From positions 1 through 64,000 of the forward strand of contig JAYGEX010000042.1 of NCBI GenBank assembly GCA_046582185.1: a stretch of 64,000 nt of DNA, in the 5' to 3' direction. The notes under the pieces were generated by a model. It was not told where the DNA came from, ran no database searches, and worked only from the letters and a program-made list of their open reading frames with translations. This stretch comes from GCA-002726655 sp046582185. Lineage in GTDB: Bacteria > Pseudomonadota > Gammaproteobacteria > Pseudomonadales > Azotimanducaceae. This document shows positions 1 through 8,602 of the stretch, in pieces. Position 1 is the first letter of the stretch; every line of letters begins with the position of its first letter. The position numbers and the translations under genes were made by a program.

Positions 1-121
1 TGAATTTTAGCCAACAGGGAATTCTCTTACCCGATCAAGGGTGCTTGGCTCACATCAATACAAGGCGATTTCACTCACACCGCAATGAACAGGCAGGTGT
101 GTTTCTTCCCCTGGAGATGAA

Positions 122-319
122 TTATTTAACACTGGGATTAGGATCCCTAATCGGTGGTGGCTGTGCCACGACATGATTTAGGATGCGTTGAATCACCGTG
201 GGGTCAGTGACGTCACCAATCACCCGAAGCTGTCCCCCACACAGGGGACAGTTGCTGATATCAACTCGAAACACACGCCGCAAACGCTCTGCAATGTCTG
301 TATGTGACCGGAGGCCTAT
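122..319 (-). pseudogene. IS91-family transposase C-terminal remnant
   Basis: Reading the minus strand gives an open stretch of about 65 codons ending at a TAA (122-124). It contains RLRRVFRVDIS, then the zinc-knuckle-like CPLCGG, then QLRVIGDVTDPTVIQRIL. This resembles the end of IS91/IS801-type (Y2/HUH) transposases, which typically finish with a CPxCGG motif followed by a DPxVIxxIL segment. No start codon and none of the catalytic HUH/Tyr region is present in the window, so only the tail remains or the rest has diverged beyond recognition. Family assignment is from motif recall, not a search. Confidence 0.6.
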
Positions 320-526
320 AAAAACAACCTAATTATTTCGAATAATCGCAGACGCAATCCGTGTATATTTGCTCATTCGACGTCGTTTTCAGTCAGCTTA
401 CATCGGGGCATGCGATTAGAGGATACCAACAAATTAGTTAGCAAAAGAGTGACTTGAGGTTTAGCTTCACTGGGTCTAGTATCGAAAAAATCTCCCTCTG
501 GGAGAAGCACATCATGGAGAACAGCG

Positions 527-2266
527 ATGCCTCAATTTGATATTCAGATTAAGAACGGAATGATTGTCGATGGGGCTCGTACACCCCGATATCAAGGCGA
601 TGTATGGATTAAGGATGGCCTAATTGCGCAACTTGGTGGAGAATCACCAGGCGATGCAAAACAGGTCATAGATGCGAAAGGACGAATCGTCGCCCCTGGT
701 TTTGTAGATCTGCATACGCACTATGATGCACAAATTCGCTGGGACCCCTGGTGCACGATTTCTGGTTGGCATGGTGTCACATCAGTTGTATTGGGTAATT
801 GCGGCTTCGGCTTCGCGCCGGTAAAACCAGATTTCCGTGATCGGTCAATGCTCACCATGACCCGAACCGAAGCCATTCCGTATGAATCAATGAAGGAAGG
901 CATGAAATGGGAATGGGAATCAATTCCTGAATACCTGGATAGCCTGGACCGAGCCGATAAGGGCGTCAATGTTATTCAGTTTATGCCGGTTGCCTCATTG
1001 ATGACCTATGTGATGGGCCTTGAAGCCGCAAAAAGCCGTCCGGCAAACAAAGAAGAACAAGCCGAAATGAAACGTCTGCTGCATGAAGGTATGGATGCAG
1101 GACTTTGTGGCTTCTCCCTACAACGCCTCGGGCCTGATTCTGTGCAGGCCGATTTCGATGGCTCTCCCATGGTGACAGATACCATGGTCGATGAGGATAT
1201 CCTGGCGCTGGCAGAGGTTCTAAATGAACGAGGCGAAGGTGTTATTCAGATAACCCAGGCAGATGGCAGTATCCGCCGGGATCGAGAGTTTCTTGAAAAG
1301 CTCGCTGCGACAGCTGATAGACCGATACTACATAATGTGGTTGTACCAGCTCGAATTGACCCGGAAGTGCATCGAAAACAATTGCGCTGGATTGATGGTT
1401 GTCGTGAAAGAGGTTTGCCAATATTCGCACAATGCGGCACGGGTCGCACTGGGTTTGCGTTTACCCTTGAACACTGGAATTTATATGATGCATCCCCCGC
1501 CTGGCGCGCGGTAACAACCGGCTCGTTTGAAGAGAAATTTGAAAAACTTCAGGATCCTGACTTGCGTCAAGCCTTGGTGGATGAAGCTGACGAAGCTGAT
1601 CGCCGTCTGCGTGTTATTCAAGCAGGTGTCGGCGGCAATCCAAAATATTTAATTGTACAGTCCGTGAATGACGTTGCCGAGCTGGAAGAATTTGTCGGCA
1701 AGTCTGTCGGCGATATAGCCGAGGCCCAAGGCAAACATCATATCGACGTCATGATTGATCTATCTCTGGCTGCGGACCTGAAAGTCGAATTCCTTGGGCC
1801 TGACAGGGGCTGTAATGCCGAGTTTATGGCAGAAATGATGAACGATTCAACCTATACGATCCCAGGGGTTTCTGACGGCGGCGCGCATACCAAATTCTTC
1901 TGCGGCGGCTCTTATACGACAGACTTCCTCACTTGGTTGGTGCGCGATGAACAAGTCGTGAGCCTTGAAGAAGCGCACTACCGATTATCCAACCTGCCTG
2001 CGCAAGCTGCTGGACTTCATGATCGCGGCGTACTGCGTGAAGGCGGTGCTGCCGACATTCTTGTTTACAATATGGCAGAACTTGCAATCGACCCACCGTG
2101 GATCGGCAAGATAGAGCATGATTTCCCGGGGAACGAATGGCGTCGTATACAGCGTGCCATCGGCTATGACGCAATTATTGTCAATGGCGAAATCACATTT
2201 GAAAAAGGCACTTGTACCGGCGCGACTCCCGGAAAGCTATTGCGACACGGACAAGCTGCTGCGTAA
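527..2266 (+). CDS. N-acyl-D-amino-acid deacylase-like amidohydrolase
   Basis: A 579-residue amidohydrolase of the D-aminoacylase/dihydroorotase-like superfamily. The N-terminal beta-sandwich strand (IKNGMIVDG) leads to the metal-binding HxH in VDLHTHYDAQ (about residues 60-69), then GNCGFGFAP near residue 90, a family signature. A late VSDGGAHTKFF segment carries the Asp expected near the metal site, and the sandwich closes at the C terminus (GGAADILVYN). The enzyme would hydrolyse an N-acylated D-amino acid or related cyclic amide in the cytoplasm; no signal peptide is visible. GGAGA lies just upstream of the ATG at 527. It stands alone, with no partner gene either side. Family is solid; substrate unknown. 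Confidence 0.88.
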   Translation: MPQFDIQIKNGMIVDGARTPRYQGDVWIKDGLIAQLGGESPGDAKQVIDAKGRIVAPGFVDLHTHYDAQIRWDPWCTISGWHGVTSVVLGNCGFGFAPVKPDFRDRSMLTMTRTEAIPYESMKEGMKWEWESIPEYLDSLDRADKGVNVIQFMPVASLMTYVMGLEAAKSRPANKEEQAEMKRLLHEGMDAGLCGFSLQRLGPDSVQADFDGSPMVTDTMVDEDILALAEVLNERGEGVIQITQADGSIRRDREFLEKLAATADRPILHNVVVPARIDPEVHRKQLRWIDGCRERGLPIFAQCGTGRTGFAFTLEHWNLYDASPAWRAVTTGSFEEKFEKLQDPDLRQALVDEADEADRRLRVIQAGVGGNPKYLIVQSVNDVAELEEFVGKSVGDIAEAQGKHHIDVMIDLSLAADLKVEFLGPDRGCNAEFMAEMMNDSTYTIPGVSDGGAHTKFFCGGSYTTDFLTWLVRDEQVVSLEEAHYRLSNLPAQAAGLHDRGVLREGGAADILVYNMAELAIDPPWIGKIEHDFPGNEWRRIQRAIGYDAIIVNGEITFEKGTCTGATPGKLLRHGQAAA

Positions 2267-3308
2267 GACACAAACAATTTTTCGGAAGATAAGAAAAACA
2301 AACCAACGATTCCCATATCAAGCAAAGTAAACACATTGTTCCAGGTCAACCAAACGGTTGGTACGTTTGGCGATCGTGACCGACGCGAAGAACATTCTGT
2401 ATGTAGCTAACGCCATAAATATGGCGGATGGCGAACGACTTGTTGTCGCAAAAGTCGGCGTTGCGCAAGACTACACTGGCGAACGAATTATTACTTTAAA
2501 CAGCACAAAAATGCCCATTAGGGTTGAACTTGATTCAGCCTGGACGTTCGAGCACGACACTATTAACGCTTATCAGGCCTAACAAGCCGTCCCTCTGTCT
2601 TTTTCACCGTTGACGATAGGCGTCTACGAGAAATGCAAAAAATGTGAAGACTGCCTTGGCTAAAGTTAAGAAGTAGCTATTCAAACAGCCCCCGGGGGTG
2701 CCTTCGAAGGAGAGGATCTGTGGAGTGTAGTTACGATAACGGCGGCTCGCTATCCAGTGTAAGGTAACACAGAATGTAACACTGTATAGCTAATTCAACT
2801 ATAGGTACCTATTAATAAAGGGATGCACTGGACTGTTCAAGTCCACCCATAGCTACCAATAATCTCTTGTATATCAATGATTTATTGTCAGCCTCACATT
2901 CTCCGCTTAAAATTTTCTCTTATGGGGTTACCTCTGGGTTACTTTTGGATGGATTATTAGGTTAGTTCAATCCTCGCCATCCCGACCGGTTTAACCAACG
3001 TTTACAGTGCCGATCAGGGCTGTTCCGTCCCCGGTAGAATAAATACAAAATCTCCTAGATCGTAATCTATTAGCTTACCGTAATAAGGCATTTGGTATCC
3101 CTCTCATGGACGGCTGCCCATGTCTGCTTTAGGCACCACAGCGACCAAGTTTGCAGGCTGAGAACAACTGCTTTTTCCGGCCAACTGCAGACATTTTCGA
3201 TTCTGATGTAAGATCACCTTATCTAATGAGGCGGCTTTATCCGTTTTAGAATATCCTACATACTGGGTTAGGTGTGGTTGCATGCATTAACTACCGCTAG
3301 GAACCAAT
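2267..3308. other. Gene-poor kilobase with integration-scar-like features
   Basis: No convincing gene is seen. A 74-codon TTG-start frame (2358-2582) resembles nothing I know. A tRNA 3'-end-like stretch ending in GCTACCA lies at 2829-2858. Closely spaced GGGTTAC repeats occur around 2925-2945, followed at 2965-2987 by GTTCAATCCTCGCCATCCCG, which looks like a T-arm and acceptor end. No complete cloverleaf could be folded by eye. The mix resembles the tRNA-end att sites and arm-type repeats found beside tyrosine-integrase genes, so this may be the scar of a lost island. A 75-nt dispersed repeat follows at 3120. Confidence 0.35.
3120..3194. repeat. 75-nt dispersed repeat, copy 1
   Basis: The element begins ATGTCTGCTTTAGGC and ends GGCCAACTGCAGACAT, so its tips form an inverted repeat (ATGTCTGC/GCAGACAT). 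A second copy in the same orientation lies at 4202-4274, sharing GTCTGCTTTAG at the left and GGCCAAC with GAGACA/CAGACA at the right, with nearly the same internal spacing (57 and 56 nt between the two blocks). The middle is diverged. It resembles a small non-coding palindromic element of the REP/MITE kind; no coding potential. Confidence 0.55.
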
Positions 3309-4064
3309 CTATGGATCTTCTTTTTCGCGAAGAACAGATACGATGTTCGAACTTGCGAGCAGGCTCACGATGATAATGGCGGCTGCGAAGACGAACCATT
3401 GAATCGCATAGGAGATATTGGCGTTGCTGTTAGCGGTGACAGCTGTCCAGTGTCTAATCAGGACGCCAGGCTGATCCTCGTTCAAGCGCACAGGGTAGGG
3501 GAATAGATCTTCACCGAGAATTTCGGATATGGCTTCCACATCCAGGCGACGGATCAACACTGGCCAGGAGCTGACATCAGGTCGTTCATCTGATCCGGGT
3601 GAGCTGGATCGTAGATGAATTTGGGCCGTGAGTTGGCGAGCTCCAACAACTAGTCCAAAATTTAGTTGTGAGCCGGAAGCAACCGTTATCCAGCCACGGT
3701 CTACTAGGACGATTCGGCTGCTGTTTTGCAACCGGAATGGCGTGATGACGCCAAATCCTAACTGCCCGTTATAAGATTGCGGCACCAAAAGAAAACTCTT
3801 TTCGTTGATGTATTCTCCCGTCAGTGTGACGTGCAGATTAGGGATCGCTCCGTCCCTGGTGAGGACAATATCTTCTATATTGATGGTTTCTTTTTGTTGT
3901 TCTTGTTGCATTGCTGTCTGAAGCGCCATCTTTTCAGAAGCCCGGTCGAGTTGCCAGATGCCAAGGCGGATGAAACCCGCAGCTATCAGTACGATACCGG
4001 CGACTATGAACCAGTTAACTCGTATTAGGACGCGTCCAAGTTTCACTTCTGCTGTTGATTGCAT
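3309..4064 (-). CDS. SURF1 family protein
   Basis: A 251-residue inner-membrane protein of the SURF1/Shy1 family, which assists haem A insertion and assembly of aa3-type cytochrome c oxidase. A TM helix spans about residues 14-33 and is followed by the typical LGIWQLDRASEK. The periplasmic domain carries LTGEY, the PxxFxxQNSSRIVLVDRGW region with its conserved RGW, and a late second TM helix (about 220-240). Two-TM topology and length are normal for the family. No cox genes are adjacent, although surf1 usually sits beside them. It is flanked on both sides by copies of a short dispersed repeat (3120-3194 and 4202-4274), so it may have been moved. Confidence 0.88.
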   Translation of the reverse strand: MQSTAEVKLGRVLIRVNWFIVAGIVLIAAGFIRLGIWQLDRASEKMALQTAMQQEQQKETINIEDIVLTRDGAIPNLHVTLTGEYINEKSFLLVPQSYNGQLGFGVITPFRLQNSSRIVLVDRGWITVASGSQLNFGLVVGARQLTAQIHLRSSSPGSDERPDVSSWPVLIRRLDVEAISEILGEDLFPYPVRLNEDQPGVLIRHWTAVTANSNANISYAIQWFVFAAAIIIVSLLASSNIVSVLREKEDP

Positions 4065-4558
4065 TTACTTTATGAACAGTTAGGTCAGGTGACATTAGCA
4101 CGATCAGCGCTGGTCAACTTCGATCAATTTTTATTGTAACATCTCCCAACACCATGTCGTCTTTGAGCACGAAGTTCGCATATTCTGTGAAAACCGCGGA
4201 AGGTCTGCTTTAGCCTCGTTAGCTGTCTATCCAGGAGATGAAGGATTTGGCCGAAAACGGCCAACAGGAGACAAAGAACAGCTCAGATCTCATGCGCTCG
4301 ACTAATCGCCAATGCGTCTACCGGCTTCGAGTCACTCAAATATTGCGCCGTCGCGCTGATAGTCCTAAGTCCCAAGAGAATTCGGACAGCTTCCACGTTC
4401 CCAGTTCGGTTAAGTAGGAACGAATTCAGGACAGCCAGGATGTAATCAATCACTGCTGCACCTTGTAAGAGATTAGCCCGGTAAGATGTGAGCAACGTCT
4501 GCTTGCTGGATGTCCCGAACCTTCCGCTGGGTGGGTATATCAGCGACAGTGTATCTAT
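4065..4558. other. Intergenic region with repeat copy 2
   Basis: No convincing gene. A 70-codon minus-strand frame (4283-4495) has no recognisable motif and no clear ribosome-binding site. The stretch holds the second copy of the dispersed repeat (4202-4274). Confidence 0.4.
4202..4274. repeat. 73-nt dispersed repeat, copy 2
   Basis: Same left block (GTCTGCTTTAG, 4203-4213) and right block (GGCCAAC then AGGAGACA, 4259-4273) as the copy at 3120-3194, in the same orientation. The terminal inverted repeat is less perfect here. An internal palindrome GGCCGAAAACGGCC (4250-4262) is an additional stem. Confidence 0.5.
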
Positions 4559-5221
4559 TTAATCTGAATGTAGGCCAGGCATGCGTTTGCCGAGTAGTGC
4601 GGGAAGTTCGGTGAGGTACTCTATTTTTGCTGTAGCTTCAGCAAAGTCTTGCGTCGCTGTAAATTCATTTTTCACAATGACGCAGCGAATACCCGCGGTA
4701 ACCGCTGCACCCAAGCCACGCGCTGAGTCTTCGATGACGAGCGCTTGATCTGCATGGATCCCGAAACGATCAAGTGCAGTCTGATACGGATCAGCTGCTG
4801 GCTTCGCGAGCGCATAGTCACCGAGAGCGAGCACAAAATCAAAATGCCCGGCAATATTTCGGTGCTCGTGGATCAAATCAAAGTGCTCACGCCTTGATGT
4901 GGTGACGATGGCCATGGGGTACTGGCCATACAAAGTCGCCAGTGTGTTTTCAACGCCTGGGATCTGAATATCCTCACTCATCAGTAAGTTTTCGTATCGA
5001 CGATTTCGTCGTTCACGTAAGGCATTTCTCTCATCTGCTGACAAAAGAGATGCATAGGAAGATTCTCCTGTAACCATATGATCCATGTAATCCTCTAACG
5101 TTAGTTTGATGTTTATTGCAGCGAGTTCATCCTGGGTTGCCTTAAAGTACCAGTATTCTGTATCTACCAGCACACCATCGTGATCAAACAGCAGATGAGT
5201 AATATCAGAGAAGTCGTTCAT
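4559..5221 (-). CDS. HAD-superfamily hydrolase (beta-phosphoglucomutase-like)
   Basis: A 220-residue HAD phosphatase/phosphomutase-like protein. Motif I is FDHDGVLVDTE (residues 12-22), with the nucleophile Asp13 and acid/base Asp15. Motif II is VTTSRREHF (about residue 108). The motif III Lys lies in LAKPAADPY, and motif IV is VIEDSARGLGAA. The helical cap between motifs I and II identifies subclass I, the beta-phosphoglucomutase/phosphoglycolate-phosphatase group. It is expected to be cytosolic and to act on a small sugar or alkyl phosphate. The downstream-facing end of the small gene at 5252-5572 is only 30 bases away on the same strand, so the two may be cotranscribed. Confidence 0.85.
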   Translation of the reverse strand: MNDFSDITHLLFDHDGVLVDTEYWYFKATQDELAAINIKLTLEDYMDHMVTGESSYASLLSADERNALRERRNRRYENLLMSEDIQIPGVENTLATLYGQYPMAIVTTSRREHFDLIHEHRNIAGHFDFVLALGDYALAKPAADPYQTALDRFGIHADQALVIEDSARGLGAAVTAGIRCVIVKNEFTATQDFAEATAKIEYLTELPALLGKRMPGLHSD

Positions 5222-5251
5222 GAAGTGTTAATTCGCCTTGGGATGTGTCAA

Positions 5252-5572
5252 TCAGGGTATCCTCATAACCGAATCGATTCGGTAGAGTATACGGTTCGCG
5301 AAAATTTCAGTTGTGTTTGATTGATATTCGGAGTTCACCTTCACCAAGACTGGCCTGGCTCTGCCTTGAGGTTGCAGCACGAAGTTAAGCATAACAAACT
5401 GCTTCCCGATATATATTAATCCGAAAAAAGATTGGTGTGCAGTCAGTAGTAAATGATGATCTTCTCGTTCCGTCAATAGTAGGTCTACCCTCCATTTGTC
5501 ATGCTTACCCATGGTACTAGCTATGACTTTTCGAGCCTTACTAATGTCGACGATATCTTCTACAATCTTCAT
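5252..5572 (-). CDS. Hypothetical protein, 106 residues
   Basis: I do not recognise this protein. It is soluble-looking, with no signal or membrane segment. The N-terminal part is charged (IVEDIVDISKARKVIAS) and the centre carries alternating strands (WRVDLLLTEREDHHLLLTAHQ; FFGLIYIGKQFVMLNFVLQ). The ATG at 5572 is preceded by GAAGGTG at a usable distance. It precedes the HAD gene on the same strand by 30 bases, which supports it being real. Confidence 0.5.
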   Translation of the reverse strand: MKIVEDIVDISKARKVIASTMGKHDKWRVDLLLTEREDHHLLLTAHQSFFGLIYIGKQFVMLNFVLQPQGRARPVLVKVNSEYQSNTTEIFANRILYRIDSVMRIP

Positions 5573-5678
5573 TGCACCTTCAGTCCCAAAGTAACTGACT
5601 TAGTTGTTCCAAAGTGCGTGGTAGGAAGAACCGGAGATTTTCAAGCAATGGATCGTCTCTAAATTCTTGCGTAAAGAG

Positions 5679-5846
5679 CTACATGAACCAGGTGCGGTAG
5701 AAAGAAGGTTTGCATATGCGACTTGTGCCATTAGCGCGTCTCGTCAATGTGATCAGAGAGACCATAGGCTGAGGATGATGAATAGGGGCATCCGCAGCTG
5801 CAGCTAACGGACCAACTCGCATTAGAAAGTCCCGGCGCTGTGTGAC
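5679..5846 (-). pseudogene. Possible Tat-signal remnant of a lost exported protein
   Basis: The minus strand reads TQRRDFLMRVGPLAAAADAP and runs open to a TAG at 5679-5681. TQRRDFL followed by a hydrophobic Ala-rich stretch is the pattern of a twin-arginine signal peptide. There is no in-frame ATG, and the sequence after the signal has no recognisable domain. It probably marks the start of a decayed periplasmic enzyme gene; chance similarity is possible. The remainder of 5573-5880 holds nothing else I can support. Confidence 0.3.
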
Positions 5847-5880
5847 ATGATTGGGCTTCCTTCAAATGAGGAGAAATGCA

Positions 5881-7155
5881 ATGGATCAGTCGAAAGCCGA
5901 AAGTGATGTCATCGGGGAAGCTGAGAAGACACCACCAGTCTATGTACCGCCGCTACAACTGACAGCAGGTCAGTCGGCGCCTGCTGCTGCGAACGACGGT
6001 TTGTCCTATTTGGCATTCGACAGAAATGGCGATGCTGGAACAGGAGCGGCGATTGAAGAGGCATTGCATCAGATTGCCAATGGTGAGGGGCAGGCGATTA
6101 TCGACATGCTCGAAAATTCACCTCCCGGACCTATTGAGACTAAATGGGGCCTGGGGTTTCGTCGGTATGCAGAGTGTCTGGATTATATTCGCGCCAATAA
6201 CATCAAAGCACCCGAGGGTGGACTGGCAATACCGCTGCGCTATAGCATTTTTGAACAGCATTCCTACTCTGTTGTTTCAAGTAATGCACTATGGCAGGAC
6301 CCTGCCAGAGAGGCAGACGCCAGGGCCTTGCGCAAAGACGAACAGGATAATGTGCGTCGATGCCTGTACTTTCCCCAGGTGTTGCGAGACGCAAGGCGAA
6401 TCGAACAGTATTACCCGGGTCTTAAGCCCAACAGTGCAGAATGTATGGATAAACTCGGTGTATCGCTCGCGCATTGCGAATCGGAATGTAAAAACTTTTA
6501 CGATGCCCACGAGGTGGAGCGTGTTTTCTATCCAGAGATCGAAAAGCTACTGCTTGAGTTTTTTCCGGATGCGACAGATGCGCTGGTATACAACCATGAT
6601 GTATTCGACAAGCACTACGAGGGTGATAGAACGGAAGATCAGGACGACAAGAATCCCGGTGTTAATGCTCACTATGCCAATCTTGTGCACAATGATTTGA
6701 ACGACAACAGTGGTCGGGTGCGATGTCGTGAGTTACTGACCAAGAACCTGCGTAACTTTGGACGCGAACAGCATTACACAGAGGCGCAGGCAGATGAAAA
6801 AATGTCGCGCCGGTTTATGTCCATTAATCTCGCAAAACCGATGGAAACTGTACGTCAGAACCCCTTCGTATTGTGTGCCTGGCCGTCATTTGCAGATCAG
6901 CCTTATATTAATAACTATCGTGTGTATGACGACCGTGTTGGTGAGACGACCCGCTTTACCTACCGTCCTGACCACGAATGGTATTGGATTCCTGAGCAAG
7001 AGCCGAATGAGGTATCGATGCTCAAGTGCTACGATTCTGTTACCGATGGTACCATTTCGCGGTGGTCTTTCCATACTGCCTCCATAGACCCAACTGCGCC
7101 GGATGATGCACCCTGTCGCAAAAATGTCGTTGTTCGCTCTTATATATTTTTCTGA
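5881..7155 (+). CDS. CmcJ/NvfI-type (GA4 desaturase-like) oxidoreductase
   Basis: A protein of about 424 residues resembling the CmcJ/NvfI/GA4-desaturase family, a group tied to methoxylation or desaturation of secondary metabolites and thought to use non-haem iron. Family-like segments are NLVHNDLNDNSGRVR (the usual HxD-containing stretch), PFVLCAWPSFADQPYINNY, the RVGETTRFTYRPDHEWYWIP block, EVSMLKCYDS, and a tail with TASIDPTAPDDAPCRKNVVVRS near the end. The ATG at 5881 is chosen because GAGGAG (5868-5873) sits 7 bases upstream; a TTG at 5851 would add ten residues. The gene meets the sulfatase tail to tail, their stop codons directly abutting. Family moderately sure, reaction unknown. Confidence 0.75.
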   Translation: MDQSKAESDVIGEAEKTPPVYVPPLQLTAGQSAPAAANDGLSYLAFDRNGDAGTGAAIEEALHQIANGEGQAIIDMLENSPPGPIETKWGLGFRRYAECLDYIRANNIKAPEGGLAIPLRYSIFEQHSYSVVSSNALWQDPAREADARALRKDEQDNVRRCLYFPQVLRDARRIEQYYPGLKPNSAECMDKLGVSLAHCESECKNFYDAHEVERVFYPEIEKLLLEFFPDATDALVYNHDVFDKHYEGDRTEDQDDKNPGVNAHYANLVHNDLNDNSGRVRCRELLTKNLRNFGREQHYTEAQADEKMSRRFMSINLAKPMETVRQNPFVLCAWPSFADQPYINNYRVYDDRVGETTRFTYRPDHEWYWIPEQEPNEVSMLKCYDSVTDGTISRWSFHTASIDPTAPDDAPCRKNVVVRSYIFF

Positions 7156-8571
7156 TTAGGGGTCCGGTGTGCCGGGGTCTTTTTTTATCGATGCCTGGTG
7201 ATCTGTAATAACTTTCCACAGGGGCGTATCTACCCAGGTGTCATCGAGATAGAACTTTTCGGGTTCTTCTTCTTTTGGATCTATGATCAAATTGTAGATT
7301 GATGGATAAGCCATGGTTTGGATCGCATAACTCTTCTCATTGATTTCCTTGAGGAGCATTTTCCAATTGCGCCACTTCACACCAAAGAGTTCATTACCGA
7401 TATAGATGATGACGGATTCTCTAGCGGACTGGGAAGTCTTCGCCATCAGGAATTCAGATTGGTCAACACCATCGAGTATTCTGTCTTGCGGGATATTGCC
7501 GCCGACGAAATTCGCTAATGTGGGAAACAGATCTATCACATGGACAATATCGTTAGAGACTTGATTGGCAGGAATTTTTCCAGGATAACGAATCAGAAAG
7601 GGCACTCGTAAGGAGCCCTCATAGGGAGAAAACATGGTTCCACGCCAGGGGCCGGTGAATCCAAAGGATCTTTTTATGCCTTCGCGTCCATTGTCCGAAG
7701 TGAATATAAAGATGGTGTTGTCTTTAAGTCCCAGCTTGTCAATCGTCTCCAAAAGCTCGCCCACATAGGCGTCGGTTTGCGCCAAAACGTCCGCAAAACT
7801 GCCGTTTCCGGTCTTACCCTTATAGTCTGGGTGGGCGTCGACGGGTTCATGGGTTTGCGTATAGGGAAGATAGGCGAAAAAAGGCTGCTTGGTTTTGGCC
7901 TTGCGCTTGATGAAATCGATGGCGTGGTCGGTAATTTCCCGGTCGATGGTTGCGCGTTTGGCGCGGTCATAGACTTCATGTTTTTTTGGTTTTTCGCCTC
8001 GCTTGGCCGTCATGATGTGGGTGAATTTAACGCCTGCGTCCTTCTGAAAACTATCGCTATCAGGCCAGAAGGCCTGGTCCGATGAATTAGGTATTCCGTA
8101 CCACTCATCGAAACCCTGGTCCGTGGGATACCGGCCCTCGGCATCTCCCAGGTGCCATTTCCCGAACATGCCCGTTGCGTAACCGGTATCCGACAGCATC
8201 TCCGCCAGTGTAATTTCCCATCGGGTGATGCCGTACCATATACCTCTGGGAGGGCCCTTTATCTGTTGCCGGGTACGAATCCCATAACGGCCTGTCATCA
8301 ACGCGGAACGCGACGGTGTGCACTCGGCTTCAACGTTGAAATTGGTTAGTTGAAATCCTTCGGCTGCAATGCTGTCAATATTGGGGGTCGCTGCACCGCG
8401 CAAAACGCCGCCGCCATAAACGCCGACCTCGCCGTAACCGAAATTATCCATTAGTACCAGTACAATATTAGGCTTGGAGTCATGTGCCGGTGCTGCCAAA
8501 ATCTGAGTCACCAACAGGCTCAACAACACCAGAGCCAGAGGCTGGCAGCTTAGTCGCATATATTTTGACAT
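7156..8571 (-). CDS. Sulfatase (arylsulfatase type), exported
   Basis: A 471-residue sulfatase. A signal peptide of about 26 residues (ALVLLSLLVTQILA) predicts export. The active-site motif C84-T-P-S-R, the cysteine-type formylglycine site, is followed by SALMTGRYG, and GKWHLG and FTSDNGRE supply other conserved active-site segments. The first metal motif reads VLMDNFGYGE, with Asn where many members have a second Asp. It would hydrolyse a sulfate ester in the periplasm. The gene follows the SSS symporter on the same strand (31-base gap), suggesting a sulfatase/transporter operon. No formylglycine-generating enzyme gene lies in the window. Confidence 0.9.
   Translation of the reverse strand: MSKYMRLSCQPLALVLLSLLVTQILAAPAHDSKPNIVLVLMDNFGYGEVGVYGGGVLRGAATPNIDSIAAEGFQLTNFNVEAECTPSRSALMTGRYGIRTRQQIKGPPRGIWYGITRWEITLAEMLSDTGYATGMFGKWHLGDAEGRYPTDQGFDEWYGIPNSSDQAFWPDSDSFQKDAGVKFTHIMTAKRGEKPKKHEVYDRAKRATIDREITDHAIDFIKRKAKTKQPFFAYLPYTQTHEPVDAHPDYKGKTGNGSFADVLAQTDAYVGELLETIDKLGLKDNTIFIFTSDNGREGIKRSFGFTGPWRGTMFSPYEGSLRVPFLIRYPGKIPANQVSNDIVHVIDLFPTLANFVGGNIPQDRILDGVDQSEFLMAKTSQSARESVIIYIGNELFGVKWRNWKMLLKEINEKSYAIQTMAYPSIYNLIIDPKEEEPEKFYLDDTWVDTPLWKVITDHQASIKKDPGTPDP
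7164..7186 (+). terminator. Possible terminator of the CmcJ-like gene
   Basis: A short CCGG-TGTG-CCGG hairpin is followed, after GGGT C, by a run of seven T (7180-7186). It lies inside the 3' end of the opposing sulfatase gene. The stem is short, so this is tentative. Confidence 0.35.
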
Positions 8572-8602
8572 AATATTTTTCCCAGTTTTGCGTTAATAAC
8601 TT

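Noticed and set aside
2829..2987. An intact tRNA gene
   Set aside because: Only 3'-end-like stretches were seen; no full cloverleaf with D-arm and anticodon could be built.
4283..4495. A 70-codon minus-strand frame
   Set aside because: No motif, no clear ribosome-binding site, and located between a repeat copy and the HAD gene.
6026..6700. A 224-codon plus-strand frame
   Set aside because: Lies in another frame inside the CmcJ-like gene; its composition shows no known motif.
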